A DNA stretch of 64,000 nucleotides, taken from positions 558,001 through 622,000 of the forward strand of contig NZ_JAJEWM010000001.1 of NCBI RefSeq assembly GCF_020687685.1, in the 5' to 3' direction. The notes beneath the pieces are model-generated. The model saw only the letters and a list, made by a program, of their open reading frames with translations. It made no database searches and was not told the origin of the DNA. This DNA comes from Tessaracoccus sp. OS52 (GTDB taxonomy: Bacteria > Actinomycetota > Actinomycetes > Propionibacteriales > Propionibacteriaceae). Made by a program: the position numbers and the translations under genes. The number at the start of each line of letters is the position of its first letter. Within the stretch, counting starts at the first letter, position 1. This document shows positions 36,930 to 45,551 of the stretch, in pieces.

Positions 36930-38579
36930 TCAGATGCCCAGTGCCGTGGCCAACTCTGAACGGAGCTCGTCCAGCTCGGCCGCGGCGCGGGCACGAGCCG
37001 CTGCGGCATCGCTGGATTCCTCTGGCGTGAGCACCACCTCGAGGTAGACCTTGAGTTTCGGCTCGGTGCCCGACGGGCGCGCGACGACGTGGATCCGCTC
37101 GCCGGTGAACTCGACGGCGTCGGTGGCGGGCAGGTCGTCGGTCCCGGTCAGGAGATCTGCGACGCCAACGCGCCGGCCAAGCAGATGTGTGGGGGGATCA
37201 GCGCGCAGGCTCGCCATCGCGTCGGTGATCTCCGACAGCTCCGTCACCCGTACCGACAGCTGGCTGGTGGCATGGAGCCCGTGGGTGGCGGCAATCTCGT
37301 CCAGCCTGTTGCCCAAGGTGCGGCCCTGGGCCTTGAGTTCAGCGACGAGGCGGAGAACGAGGAGGCCGGCGGTGAGGCCGTCCTTGTCCGGGACGGCCGC
37401 TGAGTCGCAGCAGTAGCCGATGGCTTCCTCATATCCGAAGGCCAGTTCCGGGACCCGACCGATCCACTTGAAGCCGGTCAGGGTGGTGGTGTGGCGCCGC
37501 CCGGCGGCCAGTGCCATGTCTCGCAGGAGCGTCGAGGACACCACCGAGTTGGCGAACTGTCCCGGCCTGCCCAGCCGGATGACGTAGTCACCCAGGAGCC
37601 CGCCGAGCTCGTCGCCGGTCAGCATGCGCCAGACACCGTCGACGGGGGCAGCAACCGCGCAGCGGTCCGCGTCCGGGTCATTGGCGATGACGACGTCGGC
37701 GCCGCTGGCCTGTGCGAGGGCCAGTGCCAGGTCGATCGCACCCTTCTCCTCCGGGTTCGGGAAGGAGACGGTGGGAAAGCGCGGGTCGGGCGCGGACTGC
37801 TCCGGCACCTCGATAGGAGCGGGGAACCCTGCCCCCGCGGCGACGGCGCGCATTGGGCCCGCGCCGACGCCATGCATCGCGGTGTGGACCCAGACCACGT
37901 CGCGGGGGGCACTTCCGGGTACCAGCGTGGCAGCCCGCGCGACGTAGGCCTCGAGGAGTTCGGCTCCGATGGTGGCGTAGTCGCCCTCTCGCTCCATGGC
38001 GCGCAGGAGCTCGGGAGTGACCTTGCGGATGCACTCGGAGATCTCGCCGTCGACTGGCGGGATGATCTGCGAGCCGTCACCCAGGTAGACCTTGTAGCCG
38101 TTGTCCTCGGGCGGGTTGTGGGAGGCTGTGACCACCACGCCGGCGACACACCCGAGGTGCCGGATGCCGAACGCGACGACCGGGGTGGGAATGGGACCGG
38201 CGGTGAGTACCGGCTCGAAACCCTGACCGGCGAAGATCTCGGCCGTCTCGCGGGCGAACTCGTCGGACTTGCGTCGGGCGTCGTAGCCGATCAGCACCTT
38301 GCCACCGGCCAGGCCCTGCTGCGTGAGCCAGGCGGCGAAACCGGCGGCAGCCTGACCCACCACCACCCGGTTCATCTGCGCGGGTCCCGGACCGATCCGG
38401 CCCCGCAACCCCGCGGTGCCGAACTCCAGCGGTCCGGCGAACGCGGCCCGCAGCGCGGCGATCGCGACGTCGTCGCCCCCTTCAGCGGCCGACAGCAGTC
38501 CCTGCAGTTCCTCGACGGTGTCCGGGTCCGGGTCGTCGGCCAACCAGTCGCGGGCGGTGGCGAGTACGGCGTCGATCAT
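36930..38579 (-). CDS. Phospho-sugar mutase (phosphomannomutase/phosphopentomutase-like)
   Basis: An alpha-D-phosphohexomutase family enzyme of 549 residues. The catalytic phosphoserine is in VTASHNPPEDNGYK, the magnesium loop is NDPDADRCAV, the sugar-specificity loop is GYEEAIGY, and the phosphate-binding SGTEPKLKVY is C-terminal. It corresponds in position to M. tuberculosis pmmB, beside deoD. Here the neighbour nucleoside phosphorylase makes ribose-1-phosphate, so phosphopentomutase activity would make sense; hexose-phosphate mutase activity is equally possible. Starts 9 bases after the phosphorylase gene ends, so they share a transcript. Confidence 0.88.
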   Translation of the reverse strand: MIDAVLATARDWLADDPDPDTVEELQGLLSAAEGGDDVAIAALRAAFAGPLEFGTAGLRGRIGPGPAQMNRVVVGQAAAGFAAWLTQQGLAGGKVLIGYDARRKSDEFARETAEIFAGQGFEPVLTAGPIPTPVVAFGIRHLGCVAGVVVTASHNPPEDNGYKVYLGDGSQIIPPVDGEISECIRKVTPELLRAMEREGDYATIGAELLEAYVARAATLVPGSAPRDVVWVHTAMHGVGAGPMRAVAAGAGFPAPIEVPEQSAPDPRFPTVSFPNPEEKGAIDLALALAQASGADVVIANDPDADRCAVAAPVDGVWRMLTGDELGGLLGDYVIRLGRPGQFANSVVSSTLLRDMALAAGRRHTTTLTGFKWIGRVPELAFGYEEAIGYCCDSAAVPDKDGLTAGLLVLRLVAELKAQGRTLGNRLDEIAATHGLHATSQLSVRVTELSEITDAMASLRADPPTHLLGRRVGVADLLTGTDDLPATDAVEFTGERIHVVARPSGTEPKLKVYLEVVLTPEESSDAAAARARAAAELDELRSELATALGI

Positions 38580-38588
38580 GGCCGGCCC

Positions 38589-39398
38589 TCAGAGCGCGCC
38601 GACGATGCCGGCGAGCAGTTCCGCCAGGCGTGGGCCGGCGTCCCTCCCGGCCTGCAGGACCTCGGCGTGGTCAAGATCCCCCTCGCCGAGTCCTGCGGCG
38701 GCGTTGGTGACCAGCGAGAGCCCGAGCACCTCCATGCCCGCTTCCCGGGCGGCAATGGTCTCCAGCGTCGTTGACATGCCGACCAGGTCGCCCCCCAGGA
38801 TGCCGGCCATCCGAACCTCGGCGGGAGTCTCGTACTGCGGGCCACGGAACTGGACGTAGACGCCCTCGGGCAGGCGTGGGTCGATGCGTTGCGCCAGCGC
38901 GCGAAGACGCCCGGAGTAGGCCTCCGTCATGTCGATGAACGTCGCACCCCGCAGGGGGGTGGTGCCGGTGAGGTTGATGTGATCACCGATCAGTACGACG
39001 GTGCCGGGCGCCCAGGCCGGGTTGAGCCCACCGCAGCCGTTGGTGAGGACCATGGTCCTGGCACCCCAAGCGGCGGCGGTGCGGACGCCGTGCACGACTG
39101 GGTCCACGCCGCGGCCCTCGTAGAGGTGCGTGCGGCCGGTCAGGATGGCGGCGGTCTTGCCGCCCGCGGTCCGGACCACACGAAGCTGGCCGCCGTGACC
39201 GCTCACGACAGGCTTGCTGAAGCCGGGGACGTCAGCGAGTTCAAGCTCCCCGAGCGGCTCTCCAAGGCTGTCGGCGCCCGAGGACCAACCGGAGCCGAGT
39301 ACCAGTGCGACGTCGATGCTCGGCACTCCGAGACTGTCGGCGAGATGTCGGGCGGCCGTCGCTGCGGACTGGGCTGGATCAATGGCTTCGCTGCTCAC
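38589..39398 (-). CDS. Purine nucleoside phosphorylase (trimeric type)
   Basis: Phosphorolyses inosine, guanosine and deoxy forms to the base and (deoxy)ribose-1-phosphate. The 269 residues show GSGW near 35, phosphate-binding SGHGG, TGRTHLYEG, NGCGGLNP and FRGPQYETPAE with a later VTNAAAG Asn, as in the trimeric class (M. tuberculosis DeoD, Rv3307). GTG start with a leaderless -10. It links the adenosine deaminase product (inosine) to sugar-phosphate recovery by the next gene. Confidence 0.93.
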   Translation of the reverse strand: MSSEAIDPAQSAATAARHLADSLGVPSIDVALVLGSGWSSGADSLGEPLGELELADVPGFSKPVVSGHGGQLRVVRTAGGKTAAILTGRTHLYEGRGVDPVVHGVRTAAAWGARTMVLTNGCGGLNPAWAPGTVVLIGDHINLTGTTPLRGATFIDMTEAYSGRLRALAQRIDPRLPEGVYVQFRGPQYETPAEVRMAGILGGDLVGMSTTLETIAAREAGMEVLGLSLVTNAAAGLGEGDLDHAEVLQAGRDAGPRLAELLAGIVGAL

Positions 39399-39404
39399 AC
39401 CGAC

Positions 39405-39410
39405 AGCCTA
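39405..39410 (-). promoter_or_regulatory. Leaderless -10 of the phosphorylase gene
   Basis: TAGGCT on the minus strand ends six bases before the GTG at 39398. Confidence 0.55.
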
Positions 39411-39450
39411 CTTGTGAGGGTGCCTGGGCTCAGGCGAGCCGGGAACACTG

Positions 39451-39510
39451 ACTCGGCGTGTCGTGGACGCTGGCCGTCCATGACACGCCGAGTTCGTGTC
39501 CCAGATTCCC
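39451..39510. repeat. Palindromic repeat element, copy 1
   Basis: Arms 39451-39469 and 39475-39493 pair over 19 bases with a single G-T mismatch around a five-base loop, and a conserved tail with GTCCCAG completes a 60-base unit. Copy 2 at 40551-40610 matches at about 51 of 60 positions. The two sit on either side of the DUF559 gene. The form resembles bacterial REP-type elements. Confidence 0.75.
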
Positions 39511-39523
39511 ACCCCTGAGACAA

Positions 39524-40405
39524 CTATCCCGAATGGCCCCCGCGGCCTCTCTTGTGACGCTTGTTGACCACGGACCTGATGAACTCCACAGTCTCGTCCG
39601 GATCCTCGGTGATCTGCCTCGGTGTCAGGACGTAGACGGTCCAGCCGGCGCCAGCGAGGGCGTTCATGCGGGAGCTGTCGCGCTCCATGGCCTCCCGGGT
39701 GCTGTGGAACTCGAAGCTGTTGACCTCGAAGCCGAGCTTCATCCGCGGCAGTGCCACGTCGATCACGAACCTGTTCCCGGCCACGGTCACCGCGTGGTTT
39801 CCGGTCCAGCCGATGATGCCGCTCCCGCGCAGCAACCGGTGGAGTTGCAGTTCCGCCACCGACCAGGGATTCCGGGACAACTCACGAGCCAGCTCCAGAC
39901 GTTCGGAATGATGTCGACCGGGCCAACGCCGGGCCGTCGTCAGCAGCGACTCAGGTGTTACTCGGGATCCTCGCAGGGCTGCCGTCGCCGGATCGAAGTC
40001 ACCCGCGAGTCCTGCGGCCAGACAGGTCGCCTCGGCCCCCGTGAAGCAGACGTCAGGGCCCCACTCCAGGAGCTCGGTAGGGAAGCTCAGGTACTGGAAC
40101 CGGACCAGTCCCCGCTTCTTCATCCGGGTCTTGGCGCTCACCAGGACCTCGGCGACGTCGAGGGTGAGGCCCATGCCCCAGTTGGCTGCGAGTCGGCCAG
40201 AGATGATGGCGTTGGGTTGCCACAGCAGCACCGCGCGGAGCCACGCGTCCGCGTCGTCGTTGAGGTCCGGGTGCATCAACACCCCCGGTAAGGCTTTGAT
40301 GAGCCTCCCTTCCGCAACCAGGCGCGACAGAGCACTGCGCTTGCCGGGGTGGTCCGCTATCCGGAGTACGCCGCCGTCGTGCGCGGCAGGGTCAATGAGG
40401 CTCAT
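39524..40405 (-). CDS. DUF559 (very short patch repair endonuclease-like) protein
   Basis: The last 100 residues form a DUF559 restriction-endonuclease-like domain: FVIDVALPRMKLGFEVNSFEFH has the Asp and Glu expected in a PD-(D/E)XK fold, but Ser-Phe follows where a catalytic Lys is usual. The first 110 residues (LSRLVAEGRLIKALPGVLMHP) look like the AbiEi-type helix-turn-helix domain often fused to DUF559 in actinobacteria. 293 residues from the ATG at 40405; an ATG at 40414 is an alternative. Function unknown. It is bracketed by the two palindromic repeats, unlike any neighbour. Confidence 0.7.
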   Translation of the reverse strand: MSLIDPAAHDGGVLRIADHPGKRSALSRLVAEGRLIKALPGVLMHPDLNDDADAWLRAVLLWQPNAIISGRLAANWGMGLTLDVAEVLVSAKTRMKKRGLVRFQYLSFPTELLEWGPDVCFTGAEATCLAAGLAGDFDPATAALRGSRVTPESLLTTARRWPGRHHSERLELARELSRNPWSVAELQLHRLLRGSGIIGWTGNHAVTVAGNRFVIDVALPRMKLGFEVNSFEFHSTREAMERDSSRMNALAGAGWTVYVLTPRQITEDPDETVEFIRSVVNKRHKRGRGGHSG

Positions 40406-40550
40406 GTCACCCATTGGCGGGTTTGAGGGGGTTCGTCGACAGGTCCCTGACGGTGTCAGACAACACCGATTGCTCCGTCGGCAACAGATCCCCATGCCCG
40501 GACAACACGTCGGCTGGTTGCGTCAGCACCTCGCCGGGTGCCGAGCGCGA

Positions 40551-40610
40551 ACTCGGAGTGTCGTGGACGCCCGCCCTCCACGACACGCCGACTTGGCGTC
40601 CCAGAATCCC
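40551..40610. repeat. Palindromic repeat element, copy 2
   Basis: Same orientation as copy 1, exactly 1100 bases away. Arms 40553-40567 and 40577-40591 pair with one mismatch. The CCAGAATCCC tail is kept. The 249-base gap holding it has no gene, and is otherwise featureless apart from a small hairpin. Confidence 0.75.
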
Positions 40611-40612
40611 GA

Positions 40613-40630
40613 GCCCGCACCCGAGCGGGC
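40613..40630. terminator. Small hairpin downstream of the truncated isomerase-like gene
   Basis: GCCCGC and GCGGGC enclose ACCCGA, 34 bases past the minus-strand stop at 40664. No T tract. Confidence 0.3.
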
Positions 40631-40663
40631 ACTCGCACACTGCCCGGGACGCGGAGGCAGGGT

Positions 40664-41329
40664 TCAGCGCACGATCGCCAGGAGGGTGGTCATCGCGTCC
40701 GATATCTCGGCGTCGCCGACGCTCCGGGAGCGGGCCCGGGCGTCTCCGACGGAGATCATGCGGGTGGCCAGCCGCCAGAACGTGTCCTGGTCCATTACCA
40801 CCTCGGCATCGGGAGCGCCCTCGACGGGCACGAGCCCCCAACCGGAGTCGCTCCGCACGCAGTCCCAGGTGCCTCCCGCCCGGCCGGTGACGCTGAGTCG
40901 CGCCCGGGTGCCGGCAGGCCGGTCGAGCCCCCGCAGGGTGTGGGGTAGTGCGCGTGCGAACGTGTCCACGACGGTGTCGGCGTACTCCACCGAGCCGCCC
41001 TGGGAGACCGTCTCCCGGATCTGCTGCTCGTGTACCCAGTTCTCGGTGAACTCGCGCGCCAGATCGATCCACCGTGGTGAGCGGCCCTCGCCGGCCCAGG
41101 AGACGTCTGCGTCGGCCGGGCCGTCGAGGGACTGGCCCGCCCAGTGGGCGTCGAGCTGTGGGCCGAGGTGCGACAGCAGGTCGGTGACCAGTTGTGGGCT
41201 GAATTGCCGGAAGGTGGCCACGAAGGACTCGTTGGACCGGGTGATGCGCTCTGCCAGCGTGTCCCCTGCAGGCAGGGGAGGGCGGTGACCGTCCCGGGAA
41301 ACGGTGAGCCTCCGCAGCGGATCGGTCAA
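40664..41329 (-). CDS. Maleylpyruvate isomerase-family protein lacking the N-terminal part
   Basis: The visible 221 residues match the middle and end of mycothiol-dependent maleylpyruvate isomerase relatives: SRDGHRPPLP, then WIDLAREFTENWVHEQQIRE and a C-terminal sterol-carrier-like domain. Family members usually begin about 50 residues earlier with a PGWTVRDVAAHL helix holding a metal-binding His. That stretch is absent here; the lpdA promoter and start occupy the space. No ATG or GTG is well placed; a TTG at 41329 is the best start. It is either a 5'-truncated pseudogene or a shortened protein without the first metal ligand. Confidence 0.55.
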   Translation of the reverse strand: MTDPLRRLTVSRDGHRPPLPAGDTLAERITRSNESFVATFRQFSPQLVTDLLSHLGPQLDAHWAGQSLDGPADADVSWAGEGRSPRWIDLAREFTENWVHEQQIRETVSQGGSVEYADTVVDTFARALPHTLRGLDRPAGTRARLSVTGRAGGTWDCVRSDSGWGLVPVEGAPDAEVVMDQDTFWRLATRMISVGDARARSRSVGDAEISDAMTTLLAIVR

Positions 41330-41350
41330 CAGCCGCCGGGGTGCCTGTGA

Positions 41351-41356
41351 CAAGAT
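41351..41356 (+). promoter_or_regulatory. Probable leaderless -10 of lpdA
   Basis: CAAGAT, which departs from TANNNT at the first base, ends seven bases before the GTG at 41364. Confidence 0.4.
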
Positions 41357-41363
41357 GACAGGC

Positions 41364-42773
41364 GTGACGAAGGTAGTGATCATCGGTGGCGGTCCAGGCG
41401 GGTACGAGGCGGCGCTGGTGGGCAGCCAGCTCGGGGGTGAGGTCTCGCTCATCGAGCGAGACGGCCTTGGCGGCGCGGCCGTCCTGACCGACTGCGTGCC
41501 TTCCAAGACGCTGATCGCCACGGCCGAGGTCATGAGCACCATGCGCCAGGCCTCCGGGCTGGGCCTCCACTTCGCGGGCGACGACGACTTCCAGAGCGCC
41601 ATCCAGGTCGACCTCGCCGAGTTGAACGGCCGCGTGCGTGAACTCGCCACGGCGCAGTCCAAGGACATCCTGTCGCGCCTGCAGCGCGAGGGAGTCACCT
41701 TGATGAAGGGCAGCGCCCGGCTGGACGGCCCCAACCGGGTGGTCGCGGACACCGCCGACGGGGGCGAGCGCATCCTCGAAGCCGACATCGTGCTCCTGGC
41801 CACCGGCACCACGCCGCGCGAGCTCCCCGAAGCCCCCTGCGACGGGGTCCGCGTTCTCAACTGGAAGCAGCTCTACGACCTCGAGGAGCTGCCGGAACGC
41901 CTGATCGTCGTCGGCTCGGGCGTGACGGGCGCCGAGTTCGCCTCCGCCTACGACGCGCTCGGCGTCGACGTCGTGCTGGTCTCGTCACGCACCCAGGTGC
42001 TGCCGGGTGAGGACCAGGACGCCGCCAACGTCCTCCAGCGCGCCTTCAAGGACCGCGGCATGGAGATCATGAGCGAGTCCCGCGCCCAGGCCGCACGCAC
42101 CGAGGGGGACGGGGTGCTGGTCACATTGACCGACGGAAGCGTGGTCCGCGGTTCCCACTGCCTGATGGCGGTCGGCGCCATCCCCAACACCGCAGGAATC
42201 GGGCTCGAGGAGGCGGGAGTGCAGCTGACGCCGTCGGGCCACGTGCAGGTGGACAGGGTGTCGCGCACCAGCGTCCGCAGCATCTATGCGGCCGGGGACG
42301 TGACAGGCGTGTTCGCGCTCGCCTCGGTGGCGGCGATGCAGGGCCGGATCGCGATGTGGCACGCCCTCGGGGATGCGGTATCCCCGCTCGACCTGCGCGA
42401 GGTCTCCTCGAACGTCTTCACGTCACCGGAGATCGCGACGGTGGGAGTGACGCAGGCGCAGGTGGACGCCGGGGAGATGCGGGTGGCCTCGGTGCTGCTT
42501 CCGCTCGGCGGGAACGCCCGGGCCAAGATGCAGGGCTTCACCGACGGCTTCGTGAAGCTCTTCTGCCTGCCCACCACCGGCATCATCGTGGGCGGCGTGG
42601 TGGTCGCACCCTATGCTTCCGAGCTGATCCACGCAGTGTCCATCGCGGTCGGCCAGCGCATCGACGTGGACAAGTTCAGTGCGTCGTTCACCGTCTACCC
42701 ATCCATGTCCGGATCACTCGCGGAGGCCGCTCGACGGCTCCACCACCACACCCCTGAGGTCCTGACCAGCTGA
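41364..42773 (+). CDS. lpdA: NAD(P)H-quinone dehydrogenase, LpdA-type flavoprotein
   Basis: A 469-residue flavoprotein disulfide reductase homologue. FAD binding is at IIGGGPGGYEAA and NAD(P) binding at VVGSGVTGAEFASAY; the second FAD motif is YAAGDVTG. The redox CxxxxC of true dihydrolipoamide dehydrogenases is missing: the segment reads GLGGAAVLTDCVPSKT with only one Cys, as in M. tuberculosis LpdA (Rv3303c), which acts on quinones. The GTG at 41364 is preferred; an ATG at 41355 overlaps the proposed -10. Confidence 0.9.
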   Translation: MTKVVIIGGGPGGYEAALVGSQLGGEVSLIERDGLGGAAVLTDCVPSKTLIATAEVMSTMRQASGLGLHFAGDDDFQSAIQVDLAELNGRVRELATAQSKDILSRLQREGVTLMKGSARLDGPNRVVADTADGGERILEADIVLLATGTTPRELPEAPCDGVRVLNWKQLYDLEELPERLIVVGSGVTGAEFASAYDALGVDVVLVSSRTQVLPGEDQDAANVLQRAFKDRGMEIMSESRAQAARTEGDGVLVTLTDGSVVRGSHCLMAVGAIPNTAGIGLEEAGVQLTPSGHVQVDRVSRTSVRSIYAAGDVTGVFALASVAAMQGRIAMWHALGDAVSPLDLREVSSNVFTSPEIATVGVTQAQVDAGEMRVASVLLPLGGNARAKMQGFTDGFVKLFCLPTTGIIVGGVVVAPYASELIHAVSIAVGQRIDVDKFSASFTVYPSMSGSLAEAARRLHHHTPEVLTS

Positions 42774-42780
42774 GGCCGCC

Positions 42781-43638
42781 TCAGTCGTGGAACAGCCCCA
42801 TCAGCAGGCTGAAGCCGCCGATCATCAGGGCGCCCTGCGTCAACTGCCGGATGGCGGGATCCATGCCGTAGGGCTCGTAGTAGCCGCGCGCCCAGGCCGC
42901 CTGGCGGCTGTCCTCCCAGTAGGGGACCAGCTGGCCGTTCATGACCGGGACCATGCGGATGTGCGGGTTGGCGCCGGACTGCACTCGTGCGGCGTCCAGG
43001 GCACAAGCGGGGACGCGGCGTGCCACCCCGCCGTCGGGCGCCCAGTCGACGTCGGCGACGGACGGCCCGTGGGCCGGGTTGAAGAAGCAAGGGGGCCGAC
43101 GCTCCGGCAGCGGCCGGCCATGGGCGCGGGCCTTCACGCACTCGATCGCGTAGCGACCCTCCTCGAGGATGTGCGTGATGTGCGTGGCGTCGGAGTCGAG
43201 TTCCGCGTTCCGAAGTGACTGCTTCGCGTTCTCGTAGGCGTCCAGAGCCTTGGTGTAGTCGGCCTGCGCCTCCGGGCTGAGTTCGAGGCCGACGACGTCG
43301 AGGTCCAGATCACGCAGTTCCCCACCGAACCGGGTGATGTCGGTGTCGACGGCTTCCTTGGAGGCATCGCTGAGCGGCTGCTCGATCTGCTGGGCGCCCT
43401 GCCAGCCGCCCATCTGCTGCATGCCGTAGGGGTTGTACTGGGCGAAGGGATCACGATGCGGTGCGAAGGGATCCTGCTGGGAGTAGGGATCCTGCAGCAT
43501 CCTCGGTTGCTGCGGACCGTACAGCGACGACGGCGGTGGCCCGCCGGGACCCATGCGGTTGAGCCGTCCTCGCGTGATCCCGCCACCGATCGCGCTCAGC
43601 AGGATGGCCAAGAAGATCAGCATGAAGATCATGTCCAT
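42781..43638 (-). CDS. Conserved actinobacterial membrane protein of unknown function
   Basis: The 285 residues start with a membrane helix (MDMIFMLIFLAILLSAIGGG), then a Pro/Gln/Tyr-rich linker, a helical region (about 105-165), and a C-terminal part with PPCFFNPAHGPS, VPACALDAARV and a PYWEDSRQAAWARGYY segment. That cysteine-bearing pattern recurs in uncharacterised actinobacterial envelope proteins as far as I recall; no activity is known. A short hydrophobic segment near the C terminus may be a second helix. ATG at 43638 chosen because the hydrophobic helix begins there. Confidence 0.6.
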   Translation of the reverse strand: MDMIFMLIFLAILLSAIGGGITRGRLNRMGPGGPPPSSLYGPQQPRMLQDPYSQQDPFAPHRDPFAQYNPYGMQQMGGWQGAQQIEQPLSDASKEAVDTDITRFGGELRDLDLDVVGLELSPEAQADYTKALDAYENAKQSLRNAELDSDATHITHILEEGRYAIECVKARAHGRPLPERRPPCFFNPAHGPSVADVDWAPDGGVARRVPACALDAARVQSGANPHIRMVPVMNGQLVPYWEDSRQAAWARGYYEPYGMDPAIRQLTQGALMIGGFSLLMGLFHD

Positions 43639-43710
43639 ACCCGAGCCACCCACGCTTTCCTCCGACCACTGGGGCTTCCAGCGTACTCCCGGGGTCAAAG
43701 GTGCTTCCGG

Positions 43711-45483
43711 TCAGGCGTCGACTATCTCGCACAGCACCATCCCTGCGGACACGCTCTGACCCGGCTCGATCGCGAGTGAGCGCACGATGCCGCCGCGGTG
43801 GGCGTTCAACGGCTGCTCCATCTTCATGGCCTCGATGACCGCCACCGGCTGGCCCGCCTCGATGAGGGCACCTTCCACTGCGACGACCTTCACAATCGTT
43901 CCCTGCATCGGTGCGGAGAGGGCATTGCCGCTCGGGGCGGAGACCTTCGCGCCACCCCGGCTGCGCCTGGTCGGCTTCCTCGGGGTCCTGGCGGCGGTGG
44001 GCCGGGCGCCGAACCCGGCGGGCAGCTTGACCTCCATGCGCCTGCCGTTGACCTCGACGGCGATGACCTCGCGCTCGCCTGCGTCCTCCGCGTCGCCCAG
44101 GATGCCGGCGTAGGGAGGGATCTCGCCGGTGAACTCGGTTTCGATCCACCGGGTGTGGACGGCGAAGACGCCGTCGGCGGCGGTGAAGGCCGGCTCGGTC
44201 AGGACTGCCCTGTGGAAGGGCAGCACCGTCGGCATGCCTTCCACCTGCAGTTCGCCGAGCGCCCTGCGGGAGCGGGCGAGAGCCTGTTCCCGGTCCGCGC
44301 CCGTCACGATCACCTTGGCCACCAGCGAGTCGAACGCGCCGGGCACCGTCATCCCGGCGTGGTAGCCCTCGTCAACCCGCACGCCAGGCCCCGACGGCGG
44401 ATGCCACTTCACCAGCGTTCCCGGCGCCGGCATGAAGTTGCGCCCCGCGTCCTCGGCGTTGATGCGGAACTCGATGGAGTGGCCCCTCGGTTCGGGGTCG
44501 TCGTACCCGAGTTCGTCACCCTCCGCGATTCGGAACATCTCACGCACGAGGTCGATGCCGGTCACCTCCTCGGAGACCGGGTGCTCGACCTGGAGCCGGG
44601 TGTTCACCTCCAGGAAAGAGATGGTCCCGTCGGTGCCGACGAGGAACTCACAGGTCCCGGCGCCGACGTAGCCCGCCTCGCGCAGGATGGCCTTGCTGGA
44701 GGAGCGGAGCAACTCGTTCTGCTCCGCCGTCAGGAACGGCGCGGGTGCTTCCTCCACGAGCTTCTGGTGGCGGCGCTGCAGGGAGCAGTCCCGCGTGGAG
44801 ACCACCACGACGTTGCCGTGGGAGTCGGCCAGGCACTGGGTCTCCACGTGGCGTGGCTTGTCCAGGTAGCGCTCGACGAAGCACTCACCGCGGCCGAAGG
44901 CCGTGACGGCCTCGCGGGTGGCCGAGTCGAACAGTTCGGGGATCTCGTTCATGGTCCGGGCCACCTTGAGGCCGCGGCCACCGCCACCGAAGGCCGCCTT
45001 GATGGCAACCGGGAGCCCGTGCTCCCTCGCGAACGCGACCACCTCGTCGGCACCCGAGACCGGGTCCGCGGTGCCCGGCACCTGGGGCGCTCCGACGCGC
45101 TGCGCGATGTGGCGGGCCCGGACCTTGTCACCGAGTGATTCGATGGCCACCGGGGGAGGACCGATCCAGATCAGGCCGGCATCGATCACCGCCTGTGCGA
45201 ACTGAGCGTTCTCCGCCAGGAAGCCGTAGCCGGGGTGCACCGCATCGGCGCCGGATCGTTCGGCGATCTCCAGGAGCTTGGTGATGTTGAGGTAGGTATC
45301 GGCAGGGGTGGCGCCGCCCAGCGAGAAGGCCTCGTCAGCCAGCTTGACGAACAGCGACTCGGCGTCGGAGTCGGCGTAGATCGTCACCGAGGAGATCCCG
45401 GCGTCCCGGGCAGCGCGGATCACGCGGACCGCGATCTCCCCGCGGTTGGCGACAAGAACCTTCGAGATGGCGACGTTGCCCAC
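43711..45483 (-). CDS. accA3: Acetyl-/propionyl-CoA carboxylase alpha subunit (biotin carboxylase plus BCCP)
   Basis: The 590-residue chain joins an ATP-grasp biotin carboxylase (about 5-450, with [12 protein letters not shown] and the catalytic [14 protein letters not shown]) to a C-terminal biotin carrier domain with EAMKMEQP, where K554 is the biotinylated lysine. It carboxylates biotin for transfer by AccD in fatty-acid or methylmalonyl-CoA synthesis. GTG start with GAGGAG at seven bases. The accD and accE partners lie 4 kb upstream, separated by two coiled-coil genes and maf. Confidence 0.95.
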   Translation of the reverse strand: MGNVAISKVLVANRGEIAVRVIRAARDAGISSVTIYADSDAESLFVKLADEAFSLGGATPADTYLNITKLLEIAERSGADAVHPGYGFLAENAQFAQAVIDAGLIWIGPPPVAIESLGDKVRARHIAQRVGAPQVPGTADPVSGADEVVAFAREHGLPVAIKAAFGGGGRGLKVARTMNEIPELFDSATREAVTAFGRGECFVERYLDKPRHVETQCLADSHGNVVVVSTRDCSLQRRHQKLVEEAPAPFLTAEQNELLRSSSKAILREAGYVGAGTCEFLVGTDGTISFLEVNTRLQVEHPVSEEVTGIDLVREMFRIAEGDELGYDDPEPRGHSIEFRINAEDAGRNFMPAPGTLVKWHPPSGPGVRVDEGYHAGMTVPGAFDSLVAKVIVTGADREQALARSRRALGELQVEGMPTVLPFHRAVLTEPAFTAADGVFAVHTRWIETEFTGEIPPYAGILGDAEDAGEREVIAVEVNGRRMEVKLPAGFGARPTAARTPRKPTRRSRGGAKVSAPSGNALSAPMQGTIVKVVAVEGALIEAGQPVAVIEAMKMEQPLNAHRGGIVRSLAIEPGQSVSAGMVLCEIVDA

Positions 45484-45538
45484 CGGTTGCTCCTCGGTAT
45501 TGGTGTCCTGATCGGGAGTCTAGCGGCCGCCCTGCCGG

Positions 45539-45544
45539 TAGCGT
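45539..45544 (+). promoter_or_regulatory. Leaderless -10 of the NUDIX gene
   Basis: TAGCGT ends seven bases before the ATG at 45552. Confidence 0.6.
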
Positions 45545-45551
45545 TCGGTGC

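Noticed and set aside
35036-37030. 664-codon plus-strand frame opposite DUF2207
   Set aside because: DUF2207 has a signal peptide, helices and a Gly-rich tail on the minus strand; the plus frame has no membrane or catalytic pattern.
41364-42773. Dihydrolipoamide dehydrogenase
   Set aside because: The redox-active CxxxxC pair is absent, so the LpdA quinone-reductase type is the better assignment.
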